Assembly (NCBI GenBank): GCA_034006985.1
Contig: JAVERT010000008.1
Coordinates: forward strand, 1-64,000
From: Gudongella sp034006985
GTDB taxonomy: Bacteria; Bacillota; Clostridia; Tissierellales; Tissierellaceae
Reading direction: 5' to 3'
Length of the DNA stretch: 64,000 nt
Positions 17,910-27,166 of this stretch are shown piece after piece; position 1 is the stretch's first letter, and each line of letters opens with the position of its first letter. Both the position numbers and the translations under genes were made by a program. Below the pieces are notes generated by a model. It was not told where the DNA came from, ran no database searches, and saw nothing but the letters and a program-made list of their open reading frames with translations.

Positions 17910-18333
17910 AGAGGAGTCTTATATGTTTAACTAAAGATGTGGCAATAACAACTCCGCAAGCAATTGATATAGCTATAAATAAGGACTTGAATCCTGAAAT
18001 TGTTGCATTTGAAAAGTCGTTTTCAATTACGAATAGCATTGTATTGTATATCTCATAACCTGGAACAAATGGTATAATCCCTGGGATTATAAATATTGTT
18101 GCAGGTTGTTTTTTATATATAGCACAAAATTCTCCGAAAATCCCAACAACTAATGATCCTATTAAAGGTGGGATTATAAATGCAAAACTAGTCTGCTGAA
18201 GAAGTGCATAGACAATCCAGCCAAGCATACCATTTATACTGGCAAGGAAAATTAATCTCTTAGGGAGATTAAATATTATAGAAAAACCAACGACACATAA
18301 AAATGAATAAATACCTTGAGTTAAAATAGTCAT
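17893..18333 (-). CDS. Threonine/serine exporter, small subunit (ThrE C-terminal half)
   Basis: A 146-residue protein with four to five hydrophobic helices that corresponds to the C-terminal half of ThrE (ThrE_2/DUF3815). PGIIPFVPGYEIYNTM is its diagnostic motif. Split ThrE pairs in Firmicutes export threonine, serine or related amino acids, or dicarboxylates in the homologous YjjPB system. It follows the N-terminal-half gene by 8 bases with a GGAGGA ribosome site. Confidence 0.87.
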   Translation of the reverse strand: MTILTQGIYSFLCVVGFSIIFNLPKRLIFLASINGMLGWIVYALLQQTSFAFIIPPLIGSLVVGIFGEFCAIYKKQPATIFIIPGIIPFVPGYEIYNTMLFVIENDFSNATISGFKSLFIAISIACGVVIATSLVKHIRLLSSIPK

Positions 18334-18341
18334 AATTCCTC

Positions 18342-19118
18342 CTACGATAAACTAAGTACGATTTGTAATACAATACCAACCCCAAAGGCGAGAGCTATGG
18401 CAATAAAAAGGGCTTCCATCATCTTGGCACTTCCTGCGATAAGTTCACCAGAAATAAGGTCTCTTATTCCATTTGTAAGGGCAACCCCTGGGACTAATGT
18501 CATAAGTGGACCAAGAATTACTTTATTATAATCTGCATACTGATTAAAAGACCCCATAAAAAGAACAAGTAATATTCCAAGCCCTCCTGCAATAAATCCA
18601 CCTATAATATTTTTTATAAAAAAGTTAAAGCCCATTTTAGAAAGTTTATCAGTAAAAAACACTGTAAAACTTGAAGCTATGTAAGCTAGGATAAATTCTA
18701 TAAAGCTACCATTAAAAAGAAGGACAACAAATCCTCCGGCCATTCCACTAAAAAAGAATCTAACTTTTTTTGGGAATCGAGGTGGTGATTTTAACTGTTT
18801 AAGCATTATATTAGCTTCTTCTAGTGACATTCTTCCTTCAGTAAAAACTCTAGAAAAGCTATTTGCTCTAGCTATATACTCCATATCGATACCACTTGAG
18901 GCGATTCTAGATACAGTAGTGAAAGGAGTATCTTCGGATTCAACACTTATTATAATGCCTGTAGACATAACAAATACTTCTACATGAGAATCAATTCTTG
19001 AAGAAATCATCTTTTCAATCGTTTCCTCAACACGGTAAGTTTCAGCTCCGTTTTGAAGCATTATTTTCCCAGTTTCTAAAGCTATATTTATAATTTTTTT
19101 AATTGTCATATCGCTCAT
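18342..19118 (-). CDS. Threonine/serine exporter, large subunit (ThrE N-terminal half, DUF1212)
   Basis: A 258-residue protein with a cytoplasmic N-terminal domain (ALETGKIMLQNGAETYRVEETIEKM, typical of DUF1212) followed by five hydrophobic helices ending around GPLMTLVPGVALTNGIRDLI. It pairs with the small subunit encoded next. The gene upstream on the same strand is a DapF-fold racemase only 13 bases away, so the natural cargo could be a racemised amino acid rather than threonine; this is inference from context. Confidence 0.88.
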   Translation of the reverse strand: MSDMTIKKIINIALETGKIMLQNGAETYRVEETIEKMISSRIDSHVEVFVMSTGIIISVESEDTPFTTVSRIASSGIDMEYIARANSFSRVFTEGRMSLEEANIMLKQLKSPPRFPKKVRFFFSGMAGGFVVLLFNGSFIEFILAYIASSFTVFFTDKLSKMGFNFFIKNIIGGFIAGGLGILLVLFMGSFNQYADYNKVILGPLMTLVPGVALTNGIRDLISGELIAGSAKMMEALFIAIALAFGVGIVLQIVLSLS

Positions 19119-19131
19119 ATTAACCTCTTCT

Positions 19132-19953
19132 TTAAACTATTACAGTTCCTTCAGCCACAATTTCTATTTCTCCACCTAATTCTATATGATGAATTTTATT
19201 ATCTCTACATTCAACAGAAACTTCTAAGCTTCCGCCAGGTTGACCTATTTTCAGGGTTTGGCTTTGAGAACTTTCAAATGCTAAGCTCACTCCAAGTGCT
19301 GCTGTTCCAGATGCACAGCTTCTTTCAAAGCAGGTTGTATCTGTATCTCTAACATACACTAGAGGTTCAATATAATTCGTGTTTTTATTGTAGAACATGA
19401 CACCAAAAGCTTCTAGATTTGCGTCTTGAATACTTGCCTTTAATTGATTAAAAAAATTGAGTTTATCATTAATAGATTGTGCATCAACAATAAAATGGCT
19501 TATGCCTTCGAAATTGACTCTAAATAATGATAATTCTCTATCCTTGTAGTTTATTTTAGTAGACTTGTGGTCAATAGGCAAAGGCATTTCAATTTTCGCA
19601 AAAAAAGTATTGGGACTTAATCCTTCACTAACTTTACAATTTAATATTTTTTCTAAGCCTGAAACTTCGAGTGGAACATTATATACTGTATCTGTTTTTT
19701 TAATGCCAGGGTAGTTTTTGTAGACCATATATGATGCAAATCCTCTACTTGCATTACCACAAAACTCACCACCCATCATTTGGACTCTATATATATCTTC
19801 CGATTTTTCTATAAATCCAACTTGTTCCGCATAGATACTTCCATATCCCATTAGTTTTTTTGCAACTTTGGAATGCATATCTCTAGGAATTTCATCTAAG
19901 ATAAATACAGTCATATTTTCACAAGGATTAATTTTTACGAATTTTAGTTGCAT
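19132..19953 (-). CDS. DapF-fold amino acid epimerase/racemase
   Basis: A 273-residue member of the diaminopimelate-epimerase fold. The two catalytic cysteines expected of the cofactor-independent racemases are present: Cys65 in GGEFCGNASRG and Cys213 in ERSCASGTAALG. The MMGGEFCGNA context and the N-terminal KINPCENMTVF differ from housekeeping DapF (usually F.K..GLGNDF), so it is likelier to be a DapF-like racemase, such as the histidine racemases of the CntK group, than the cell-wall enzyme. It heads an operon with the ThrE exporter pair. Substrate unresolved. Confidence 0.75.
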   Translation of the reverse strand: MQLKFVKINPCENMTVFILDEIPRDMHSKVAKKLMGYGSIYAEQVGFIEKSEDIYRVQMMGGEFCGNASRGFASYMVYKNYPGIKKTDTVYNVPLEVSGLEKILNCKVSEGLSPNTFFAKIEMPLPIDHKSTKINYKDRELSLFRVNFEGISHFIVDAQSINDKLNFFNQLKASIQDANLEAFGVMFYNKNTNYIEPLVYVRDTDTTCFERSCASGTAALGVSLAFESSQSQTLKIGQPGGSLEVSVECRDNKIHHIELGGEIEIVAEGTVIV

Positions 19954-20065
19954 AAAGACCTTCCTTTCATTATTCTATTAGTATAGCAAAAAAAGGGTAG
20001 ATATACAGTATAGCTTCTAAAGAAAACTTAAAAAAACAAAAAATATATTAATATGGAGGGATATT

Positions 20066-20251
20066 ATGGCTGAAAAAAGATTTGAAATTGTATTTAAGGA
20101 AGGAATGCTTTCTAATTGTAAAGTTATTGTAGATAATGTAACGGGAGTAAATTATCTTTATATGTCCGAAGGTTATGGTGGAGGAATAACCCCGCTTCTA
20201 GATAAAGATGGGAAAGTGGTAGTTTCTGAAGTTGGAAGACGACAATACTAA
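20066..20251 (+). CDS. Small DUF6440-like protein
   Basis: A 61-residue soluble protein (FEIVFKEGMLSNCKVIVDNVTGVNYLY..GYGGGITPLLDKDGK) of the pattern found in DUF6440-type small proteins, which have no established role. TGGAGG lies ahead of the ATG. Its stop overlaps the start of the CPBP protease gene (TAATG), so the two are translationally coupled. Confidence 0.7.
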   Translation: MAEKRFEIVFKEGMLSNCKVIVDNVTGVNYLYMSEGYGGGITPLLDKDGKVVVSEVGRRQY

Positions 20252-20913
20252 TGAAGAAAATACTTTATATAGCAATACCAGCTATTGTTTTAATGACTAT
20301 AGTTGACGGATTGATTAAGCCGGGTTATATTTCAAAGTCTCTAATTAAAATCGCTTTATTTTTAGTTATTCCATTTATAATAGCTTATCTTAGAGAAAAT
20401 AAAAATATATTTGAATATTTGAAACCAAAAGATAAAAAGTCATTATTTATATCAATAGCTTTAGGCTTAGGAGTCTACGTATTAATAATTGGAGCTTATT
20501 TTTTAATTAGTCCATTTATAGATTCTACTTCTATTAAAAAAATTCTATCAGAAGATCTAGGAGTTAATAGAGATAATTTCATTTTTGTAGCGATTTATAT
20601 TTCATTTATAAATTCTCTGCTAGAAGAGTTCTTTTTTCGAGGATTTTTATTCTTGAAATTACTTGGGAAAACCACAAGGAAAACAGCATATATAATCAGT
20701 GCAGGACTCTTTGCAATGTATCATGTAGCAATTATGGGAGGATGGTTTACACCATATTTGTTTATACTAGCAATGATAGGCCTGTTTGTTGGTGGAATTC
20801 TATTTAATTATTTAAATGAAAAAAATAATACAATTTTAAATTCTTGGTTAGTTCATATGATGGCAAATTTTGCTATAAATCATATTGGGCTAATGATGTT
20901 CGGTATTGTGTAA
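20251..20913 (+). CDS. CPBP-family intramembrane metalloprotease
   Basis: A 220-residue polytopic membrane protein with the CPBP (Abi/CAAX-protease) motifs: EEFFFRGFL as the Glu-Glu-x3-Arg site, FAMYHVAIMGG with the metal-binding His, and NSWLVHMMANF as the third motif. Bacterial members cleave membrane substrates or confer immunity to self-made peptides; nothing nearby suggests bacteriocin production. It is coupled to the small gene before it. Confidence 0.88.
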   Translation: MKKILYIAIPAIVLMTIVDGLIKPGYISKSLIKIALFLVIPFIIAYLRENKNIFEYLKPKDKKSLFISIALGLGVYVLIIGAYFLISPFIDSTSIKKILSEDLGVNRDNFIFVAIYISFINSLLEEFFFRGFLFLKLLGKTTRKTAYIISAGLFAMYHVAIMGGWFTPYLFILAMIGLFVGGILFNYLNEKNNTILNSWLVHMMANFAINHIGLMMFGIV

Positions 20914-20934
20914 AAAGATTTGTGGAGGAAACAT

Positions 20935-21843
20935 ATGGAAACTATTATGAAATCAGTAGAAGCTTATACAGGGATACCTGAGAGTATACAAGGGCAATTA
21001 TTTAGATCAATCTTAATCCTTATTTTAGTAATTATCCTTCATCAAATTATAAAAAGGGTATTATATAAAACTATTCAAGATAGAAAGACCTATTATAGAT
21101 TTAAGAAAGGAGTAGGTTATGCATTTATTATTATAGGTTTTGTATTGATAGCTAGGGTATGGTTTAAGGGAGTAACATCACTTACAACATTTATAGGATT
21201 ATTTTCAGCTGGTCTTGCAATTGCTTTGAAGGATATTATTATGAATATTGCAGGTTGGTTTTATATTGTATGGAAAGGCTCATTTAGAGTTGGAGATAGA
21301 ATAGAGATAGATGGAACCGCTGGAGATGTTATAGGAATTCAATTATTTGAATTTACTATGATGGAAATAGGAAACTGGGTCCCCGCTGATCAGAGTACTG
21401 GTAGAATTACTTATGTCCCTAATTACCTAGTTTTTAAAGAACCTGTATTTAATTATAGCAGTGGGATACCTTTTGTTTGGCAAGAAATCCCAATATATCT
21501 TACTTTTGAAAGCAATTGGAAAAAGGCTAAATCTATTTTAGAAGAGATTGCGCTTAAACATGGAGAGACAATTGAGGGTGCAGCTGAAGAGAGTATGGCA
21601 GATATGTCAAGAAAATTTATGATATATAATGCTAAGCTTGAACCAAAAGTGTATACATCAATAAATCATGAAGATGGAATTAGACTAACAATAAGGTATA
21701 TGTGTGCCTATAGAAATAGGAGAGACAGTGCTGAAGAAGTTTATGAAGAAGTTTTAAACAGATTTGAAGATCACAAAGATATTGAGTTTGCTTACCCTAC
21801 TCAAAGAGTATACGAAAGACCTAGAGAAAAAAATGAATCATAG
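20935..21843 (+). CDS. MscS-family mechanosensitive ion channel
   Basis: A 302-residue protein with three N-terminal hydrophobic helices, the third being the pore-type GLFSAGLAIALKDIIMNIAGW, followed by the MscS beta domain (FRVGDRIEIDGTAGDVIGIQLFEFTMMEI, TGRITYVPN) and a C-terminal alpha/beta domain. It releases solutes on hypo-osmotic shock or has a specialised gating role. The ATG at 20935 follows TGGAGG; a TTG 15 bases upstream would place the ribosome site inside the gene. Confidence 0.9.
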   Translation: METIMKSVEAYTGIPESIQGQLFRSILILILVIILHQIIKRVLYKTIQDRKTYYRFKKGVGYAFIIIGFVLIARVWFKGVTSLTTFIGLFSAGLAIALKDIIMNIAGWFYIVWKGSFRVGDRIEIDGTAGDVIGIQLFEFTMMEIGNWVPADQSTGRITYVPNYLVFKEPVFNYSSGIPFVWQEIPIYLTFESNWKKAKSILEEIALKHGETIEGAAEESMADMSRKFMIYNAKLEPKVYTSINHEDGIRLTIRYMCAYRNRRDSAEEVYEEVLNRFEDHKDIEFAYPTQRVYERPREKNES

Positions 21844-21869
21844 ACCATTGGGGAAAAATGAAAATGCAC

Positions 21870-22126
21870 TTGACAGGATAGCTTTATCGCTGTAAAATAA
21901 TAAAAAGCATGGAAGAGGAAAAGTAAGTTTAATTGGTTCAAAAAGAGAGAGAAGTTCACCGACTGAAAGACTTCTTATGAAACAATAGGCCCAAAACCAC
22001 CTCGGAGCACAATCCTGAAACAATAGTAGGGAATTGCGTTAGCTACGTTACAGCTTTCTATTATTAATTTAGGTGGAAACGAGATTATAACACTTGTCCT
22101 TTTTTGGATGAGTGTTTTTTTATTTT
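21870..22126 (+). promoter_or_regulatory. T-box leader of the threonine operon
   Basis: The leader shows T-box landmarks in order: GAAGAGGAAAAGTAAG, AGAGAGAAG with an adjoining hairpin, CACCTCGGAGC, CTGAAACAATAGTAGGG, paired CGTTA blocks (about 22036 and 22046), AGGTGGAAACGAG at 22071-22083 as the T-box element, and a terminator hairpin (ACACTTGTCC...GGATGAGTGT, then seven Ts). The sequence GAA-ACA occurs twice, and ACA would be a threonine codon, fitting the genes downstream, but the specifier position was not proved. Uncharged tRNA would favour readthrough. Confidence 0.75.
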
Positions 22127-22147
22127 ATAAAAATTGGGAGTGATAGA

Positions 22148-23491
22148 GTGAAAGATAAAATTGTAGCAAAATTTGGAGGAAGTTCTCTAGCAGAAAGCAA
22201 TCAATTTAGGAAAGTAAAAAAAATCGTAAAAGAAAACCAGGAAAGAACCATTATTGTGCCTTCTGCACCTGGGAAGAGATTTAAAAAAGATCATAAAGTC
22301 ACGGACTTACTATATATGTGTCATCAGTTGGCTTCTCATGGACTTAACTTTGAAGATGTATTTAAGTTAGTAAGGAATAGATATATGGATATTTGCAAAG
22401 ATTTAGATTCAAGCATTGAGATACAAGATATTTTAGAGGAGGTTTTTGTAAATATAGCAAATGGAGCTAGTAGAGATTATTGTGCAAGTAGAGGGGAACA
22501 TATTAATGCTAGAATACTTGCAGCATTTCTAGACTATAATTTTATTGATTCTACGGAAATTATTCGTTTTAACCATAAGGGTAAATTCGATGCGAAAAAG
22601 ACAAAAGAACTTATTGAACAAAATATGGATAGATTAATTAACTCTGTAGTCCCAGGATTTTACGGTGCTAATGAAGTGGGAGAAATAGTTTGCTTTTCAA
22701 GAGGTGGTTCTGATATAACGGGTTCAATTTTAGCAGATGCAATAGATGCGAAGCTCTATGAAAACTGGACTGATGTTTCAGGTTTTTTAATGGCTGATCC
22801 AAAGCTTGTTCCTAATCCTGAACAAATTAGATCAGTTACATACAGAGAACTCAGGGAATTATCATATATGGGTGCACCAGTGCTACATGAAGAGGCGATT
22901 TTCCCAGTAAGAGAAAAAGGGATACCAATTCATATAAAAAATACAAACAATCCAGATGATATGGGAACACTTATTGTACCTGATAGTTGGCCTGTGGATA
23001 ATAAAAATATTATTACTGGAATTGCGGGTAAAAAAGATTTTACAGTTATATCTGTAGAAAAAACTTTGATGAACACTGATAAAGGTTTTTTAAGAAAAAT
23101 AATTTCAGTATTTGAGACCAATGATATACAAATAGAACATATGCCATCTAGCATTGATTCAATTTCTATAATCGTATCTGATAAAGAATTAAATTCAAAA
23201 ATAAACAAGGTAATGGAAGAGATAAATATTTACTGTAACCCTGACAATATAGTTACTTATCCACAGATGTCTTTAATCGCAGTAGTTGGGCGAGGAATGA
23301 TACAGACCAAGGGTATTTCTGCAAGAGTGTTTAGCGCACTATCAGAAAATGGAGTAAATATTAGAATGATATCACAGGGATCAAGCGAGCTTAATATAAT
23401 AATAGGTGTTGAAAATAAAGATTTTGAAAGAGCTATTTCAGCAATATACTATGCATTCCAGAACAAGGAGGATAAAAATGAAAAAATATAA
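22148..23491 (+). CDS. lysC: Aspartokinase
   Basis: A 447-residue aspartate kinase, the first step from aspartate to lysine, threonine and methionine. Signature elements are KFGGSSLAES at the N-terminus, FSRGGSDITGSILADAI and ENWTDVSGFLMADPKLV, with two C-terminal ACT domains for feedback control. The GTG at 22148, 7 bases after GGGAG, is chosen because the earlier in-frame GTG lies inside the T-box terminator. It is first in a five-gene threonine operon and overlaps asd by 14 bases. Operon and T-box suggest a threonine-tuned isozyme. Confidence 0.93.
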   Translation: MKDKIVAKFGGSSLAESNQFRKVKKIVKENQERTIIVPSAPGKRFKKDHKVTDLLYMCHQLASHGLNFEDVFKLVRNRYMDICKDLDSSIEIQDILEEVFVNIANGASRDYCASRGEHINARILAAFLDYNFIDSTEIIRFNHKGKFDAKKTKELIEQNMDRLINSVVPGFYGANEVGEIVCFSRGGSDITGSILADAIDAKLYENWTDVSGFLMADPKLVPNPEQIRSVTYRELRELSYMGAPVLHEEAIFPVREKGIPIHIKNTNNPDDMGTLIVPDSWPVDNKNIITGIAGKKDFTVISVEKTLMNTDKGFLRKIISVFETNDIQIEHMPSSIDSISIIVSDKELNSKINKVMEEINIYCNPDNIVTYPQMSLIAVVGRGMIQTKGISARVFSALSENGVNIRMISQGSSELNIIIGVENKDFERAISAIYYAFQNKEDKNEKI

Positions 23492-24467
23492 TATAGCAGT
23501 TGTTGGAGCAACTGGATTAGTAGGAAGAAAAATTTTAGAAATTTTACAGGAAAGGGAATTTCCTATCCAAAAATTACACTTACTAGCATCAAAAAAATCG
23601 GAGAACGAAAAGGTCCTTTATAACAACCAAGAGTATAGGGTGAAAGTATTATCAGAGGATTCATTTAATGAAGATATAGATATAGCATTTTTTGCAGCGG
23701 GTGGAGCAGTAAGTGAAAAATATGTACCAATAGCTGCAGAAAAAGGAATGGTTGTAGTAGATAATAGTTCAGTCTTTAGAATGAACCCAGAAGTTCCACT
23801 GATTGTTCCAGAGGTTAATCCAGAAGCTATCAAGAATCACAAAAACATAATTGCAAATCCAAATTGTTCTACTATACAATGTATGCCTGTTTTAAAGCCT
23901 ATCTTAGAGAAATATGGTATCAAGAGAATAGTATTCTCTACTTATCAGAGTGTATCGGGTTCTGGAACAAAAGGACTGAGAGATCTTGATGAAGGCTTGG
24001 TAGAGTTTTATCCACATTCAATAAGAGGGAATGTATTGCCACATATAGATGTATTCTTAGAGAATGGATATACAAAAGAAGAAATGAAGATGGTTAATGA
24101 AACTAGAAAGATTCTAGGGAATGAAGATCTTAAAATAACAGCTACTGCAGTAAGAGTTCCAGTTAGATTCGCACATAGTGTTTCGGTAAATTTAGAGCTT
24201 TTATCAGAATTTAAAGTAGAGGATATAAAAGAATTACTCCGAAATTCAAAAGGGGTAGTATTAAAAGATGATATTAAAAATGGGCAATATCCAATCACAG
24301 AAGATGCAGAAGGTGAGGATGAAGTATTTGTAGGTAGAATCAGAAGAGATTATAGCTTAGATAGTGGTTTGAACCTTTGGATAGTTGCTGATAATATTAG
24401 GAAAGGGGCAGCTCTAAATGCAGTTCAAATCGCGGAGATTTTAATCGATAAGGAGGAGTCGAAATGA
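23478..24467 (+). CDS. asd: Aspartate-semialdehyde dehydrogenase
   Basis: A 329-residue NADPH-dependent enzyme that reduces aspartyl phosphate to aspartate semialdehyde. Visible are the Rossmann motif VGATGLVGRKI, the catalytic Cys in NPNCSTIQ, and VRVPVRFAHSVSVN and GLNLWIVADNIRKGAALNAVQIAE at the C-terminus. AAGGAGG precedes the ATG at 23478 by 6 bases. An in-frame start 72 bases earlier would lie within lysC and has no such site. It overlaps hom by 4 bases. Confidence 0.94.
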   Translation: MKKYNIAVVGATGLVGRKILEILQEREFPIQKLHLLASKKSENEKVLYNNQEYRVKVLSEDSFNEDIDIAFFAAGGAVSEKYVPIAAEKGMVVVDNSSVFRMNPEVPLIVPEVNPEAIKNHKNIIANPNCSTIQCMPVLKPILEKYGIKRIVFSTYQSVSGSGTKGLRDLDEGLVEFYPHSIRGNVLPHIDVFLENGYTKEEMKMVNETRKILGNEDLKITATAVRVPVRFAHSVSVNLELLSEFKVEDIKELLRNSKGVVLKDDIKNGQYPITEDAEGEDEVFVGRIRRDYSLDSGLNLWIVADNIRKGAALNAVQIAEILIDKEESK

Positions 24468-25669
24468 TTAATATCGGTTTATTAGGGCTTGGAACAGTAG
24501 GACAAGGTGTAGTAAATATTCTTTCTAAAAAAAGAGATGAATTGGAAATAGTACTAGGTGACGAGATTTCAATTAAGAGAATTCTCGTTCGAGATTTAGA
24601 AAAAAACAGAGATGTTGAAGTTGAACCAGAAATATTGACTCTTAATCCATTATTTATTACTGAAGATGAAGATATTGATGTGGTTGTTGAAGTAACTGGG
24701 GATGTGGAGTTAAGCTATAAGCTAATTAAAAGAGCAATGGAAAATGGGAAACATGTTGTAACAGCTAATAAAGCTGTGGTGTCAGCATACTTTGAGGAAC
24801 TATCATATCTTGCTGAAAAGAATGAAGTTTATTTTCTTTATGAGGCCAGTGTTGGTGGTGGAATCCCAGTATTAAAACCACTTAAAGATCAAATTCAGTT
24901 TAATAGTATCAATAAAGTTCAGGGGATTTTAAATGGGACATGTAATTTTATTTTAACTAAGATGTCTGATGAAGGTTTAGGATATGATGAGGTGCTAAAA
25001 GAAGCCCAAGAACTTGGCTATGCAGAAGCAGATCCAGCAGCTGATGTAGAAGGATTAGATACAATGAGAAAGTTAAGAATTCTTTCAACACTTGCGCTTG
25101 GAGCATCTATTACTGAAGATGATATAGTTTATAGTGGAATAGATAAGATTACAGCATATGATATTTCTTTATTAGCTAAGAAGAATCGAAGAGTAAAGCT
25201 TATTGGGGAAGCTGTTAAGAATGAGAATGGCTATAGCGCTGTCGTATGGCCAAAAGCAGTGTCTGGATCAAGCCCTTTAAAAAATGTAGATGGAGCATTT
25301 AATTCGGTGCTTATTGAGGGTGACATATCAAATACACTGAATTTTTATGGACCAGGGGCAGGAATGTATCCAACAGCAAATGCAATCTGGACTGATATTA
25401 TAGATTGTGTGCTAGAGAAGGGTTCAAAATTGAGTCCTCTTAAGAATAATAAAATTGAAAAGGACGGACAGGTTTTTAGCAGATTTTATTTAAGAGTTTC
25501 AGATTATAAGGCACAGGATTGGCTTGATTTTAGTGACATTATCGATGAAGAATTAGAAAACAATAAGGACCTAGCAATAATTACAAAAAAGGTAACACTA
25601 GATAAAATTGTAGAGAAACTTGCGGAACTACGAGATGATAGATTTGCATTAATAGCATATGAAGACTAG
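24464..25669 (+). CDS. hom: Homoserine dehydrogenase
   Basis: A 401-residue enzyme that reduces aspartate semialdehyde to homoserine. It has LLGLGTVGQGVVNIL at the N-terminus, VVTANKAVVS, GILNGTCNFILTKM and ADPAADVEGLDTMRKLRIL, the last being the standard active-site block. A short C-terminal extension resembles an ACT regulatory domain. It lies between asd and thrC in the threonine operon, with its ATG overlapping the previous stop. Confidence 0.94.
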   Translation: MINIGLLGLGTVGQGVVNILSKKRDELEIVLGDEISIKRILVRDLEKNRDVEVEPEILTLNPLFITEDEDIDVVVEVTGDVELSYKLIKRAMENGKHVVTANKAVVSAYFEELSYLAEKNEVYFLYEASVGGGIPVLKPLKDQIQFNSINKVQGILNGTCNFILTKMSDEGLGYDEVLKEAQELGYAEADPAADVEGLDTMRKLRILSTLALGASITEDDIVYSGIDKITAYDISLLAKKNRRVKLIGEAVKNENGYSAVVWPKAVSGSSPLKNVDGAFNSVLIEGDISNTLNFYGPGAGMYPTANAIWTDIIDCVLEKGSKLSPLKNNKIEKDGQVFSRFYLRVSDYKAQDWLDFSDIIDEELENNKDLAIITKKVTLDKIVEKLAELRDDRFALIAYED

Positions 25670-25678
25670 GAGGTAGCT

Positions 25679-27166
25679 ATGAATTATAGAAGTACTAGGG
25701 ATAATACTATAAATATTTCTTCAATGGATGCAATAATTAAGGGTATCTCAGATGAGGGTGGACTTTTTGTTCCAAAATCACTGCCGAAGTTTGGAAATAT
25801 GGAAGCTTTTATTGGTTCTCCATTTTCAGATATTGCTTACAAAGTTTTAAGTTGTTTTTTAACTGATTATAGTGAAGCAGAATTAAAATTTGCTGTTAAA
25901 AATGCTTATGACGATAAATTTTCATCTCGAGATATTGTAAATATAAAAAAAACAAACGATGCTTTTTTTCTAGAATTGTTTCATGGTCCAACATCTGCAT
26001 TTAAGGATATTGCACTTCAAATTATGCCACATCTACTTCAGATAGCATTGCGGAACAAAGAGATAAAAGAAAAAATAGTAATTCTAGTAGCAACATCTGG
26101 AGATACTGGGAAAGCTGCTTTAGAGGGCTTTAAAGATATAGAAGGGATTGAAGTAGTTGTTTTGTACCCTAATAAAGGAGTTAGCGATATTCAACGTGCA
26201 CAGATGCAGACACAAACAGGTGATAATTTACATGTAATAGCCATAAATGGGAACTTTGATGATGCTCAAAATGAGGTTAAAAATATATTCTCTGATAAAA
26301 AGTACAATAAGGAGCTTTTAGATAAGGGTTTTAGACTATCTTCAGCTAATTCAATAAATATCGGAAGATTGATTCCACAAATTACTTATTATTTTTATGG
26401 CTATTTAAAAATGCTAGAAAATGGAGAAATAGAAAAGGATGAAAAGATAAATGTTGTAGTTCCTACAGGTAATTTTGGGAATATTTTAGCGGCCTATTAT
26501 GCCAAAGAAATGGGTTTGCCTGTTAATCATTTCATTTGTGCTTCAAATGATAATAATGTCTTAACAGACTTCTTTAATCAAGGTGAATACAATAGAAATA
26601 GAGAGCTGCTACTTACTTCATCGCCATCTATGGATATATTAATTTCAAGTAATCTAGAGAGATTTATATATCATATATTGGGTGAGGATGAAAGGCTAGT
26701 TAATCAGAAAATGAAAGAGCTAAAAGAAAATGGAAAGTATTGCATGGATAAAATCTCTGATGAATTAATTTCAGGGGAATATATAAATGAAAAAGAGGTT
26801 TCATTTTGGATAGGAAAAGTTTACAAAGAAGAAAATTATGTAATGGATCCACATACAGCGGTTGCTTATGGAGCTTATCAAAAATATATACAAAGAACTA
26901 AAGATCAGCATAAGACATTAATAGCATCCACTGCAAGTCCATATAAGTTTCCTAAAAAGGTCCTAAATTCAATGGGAATAAAAGTTCCAGATAATGATTT
27001 TTTAGCAATGGAAGTGCTAGAGAAAAATAGCCTTGCAAAGTTTCCTAAAAAACTTAGAGAATTAAAGGAACTTCCAATTATTCATGATATTGTCGTAGAA
27101 AAAAATGATATTAAAAAGACTATAGAGGAACTTTTAGAAGGGAGGAATAGCTGTGATTCAAATTAA
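25679..27166 (+). CDS. thrC: Threonine synthase
   Basis: A 495-residue PLP-dependent enzyme that converts O-phosphohomoserine to threonine. The N-terminal SEGGLFVP-type motif appears as SDEGGLFVPKSLP, the cofactor Lys is in HGPTSAFKDIALQ, and ATSGDTGKAALEGF and VVPTGNFGNILAAYYAKEMGLP are diagnostic. The length fits the long (fungal/E. coli-like) class. It overlaps thrB by 14 bases. Confidence 0.94.
   Translation: MNYRSTRDNTINISSMDAIIKGISDEGGLFVPKSLPKFGNMEAFIGSPFSDIAYKVLSCFLTDYSEAELKFAVKNAYDDKFSSRDIVNIKKTNDAFFLELFHGPTSAFKDIALQIMPHLLQIALRNKEIKEKIVILVATSGDTGKAALEGFKDIEGIEVVVLYPNKGVSDIQRAQMQTQTGDNLHVIAINGNFDDAQNEVKNIFSDKKYNKELLDKGFRLSSANSINIGRLIPQITYYFYGYLKMLENGEIEKDEKINVVVPTGNFGNILAAYYAKEMGLPVNHFICASNDNNVLTDFFNQGEYNRNRELLLTSSPSMDILISSNLERFIYHILGEDERLVNQKMKELKENGKYCMDKISDELISGEYINEKEVSFWIGKVYKEENYVMDPHTAVAYGAYQKYIQRTKDQHKTLIASTASPYKFPKKVLNSMGIKVPDNDFLAMEVLEKNSLAKFPKKLRELKELPIIHDIVVEKNDIKKTIEELLEGRNSCDSN

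Noticed and set aside
20251..20913. CPBP protease as bacteriocin immunity
   Set aside because: No bacteriocin precursor or dedicated transporter lies near; its partners are a small DUF6440-like protein and an MscS channel.
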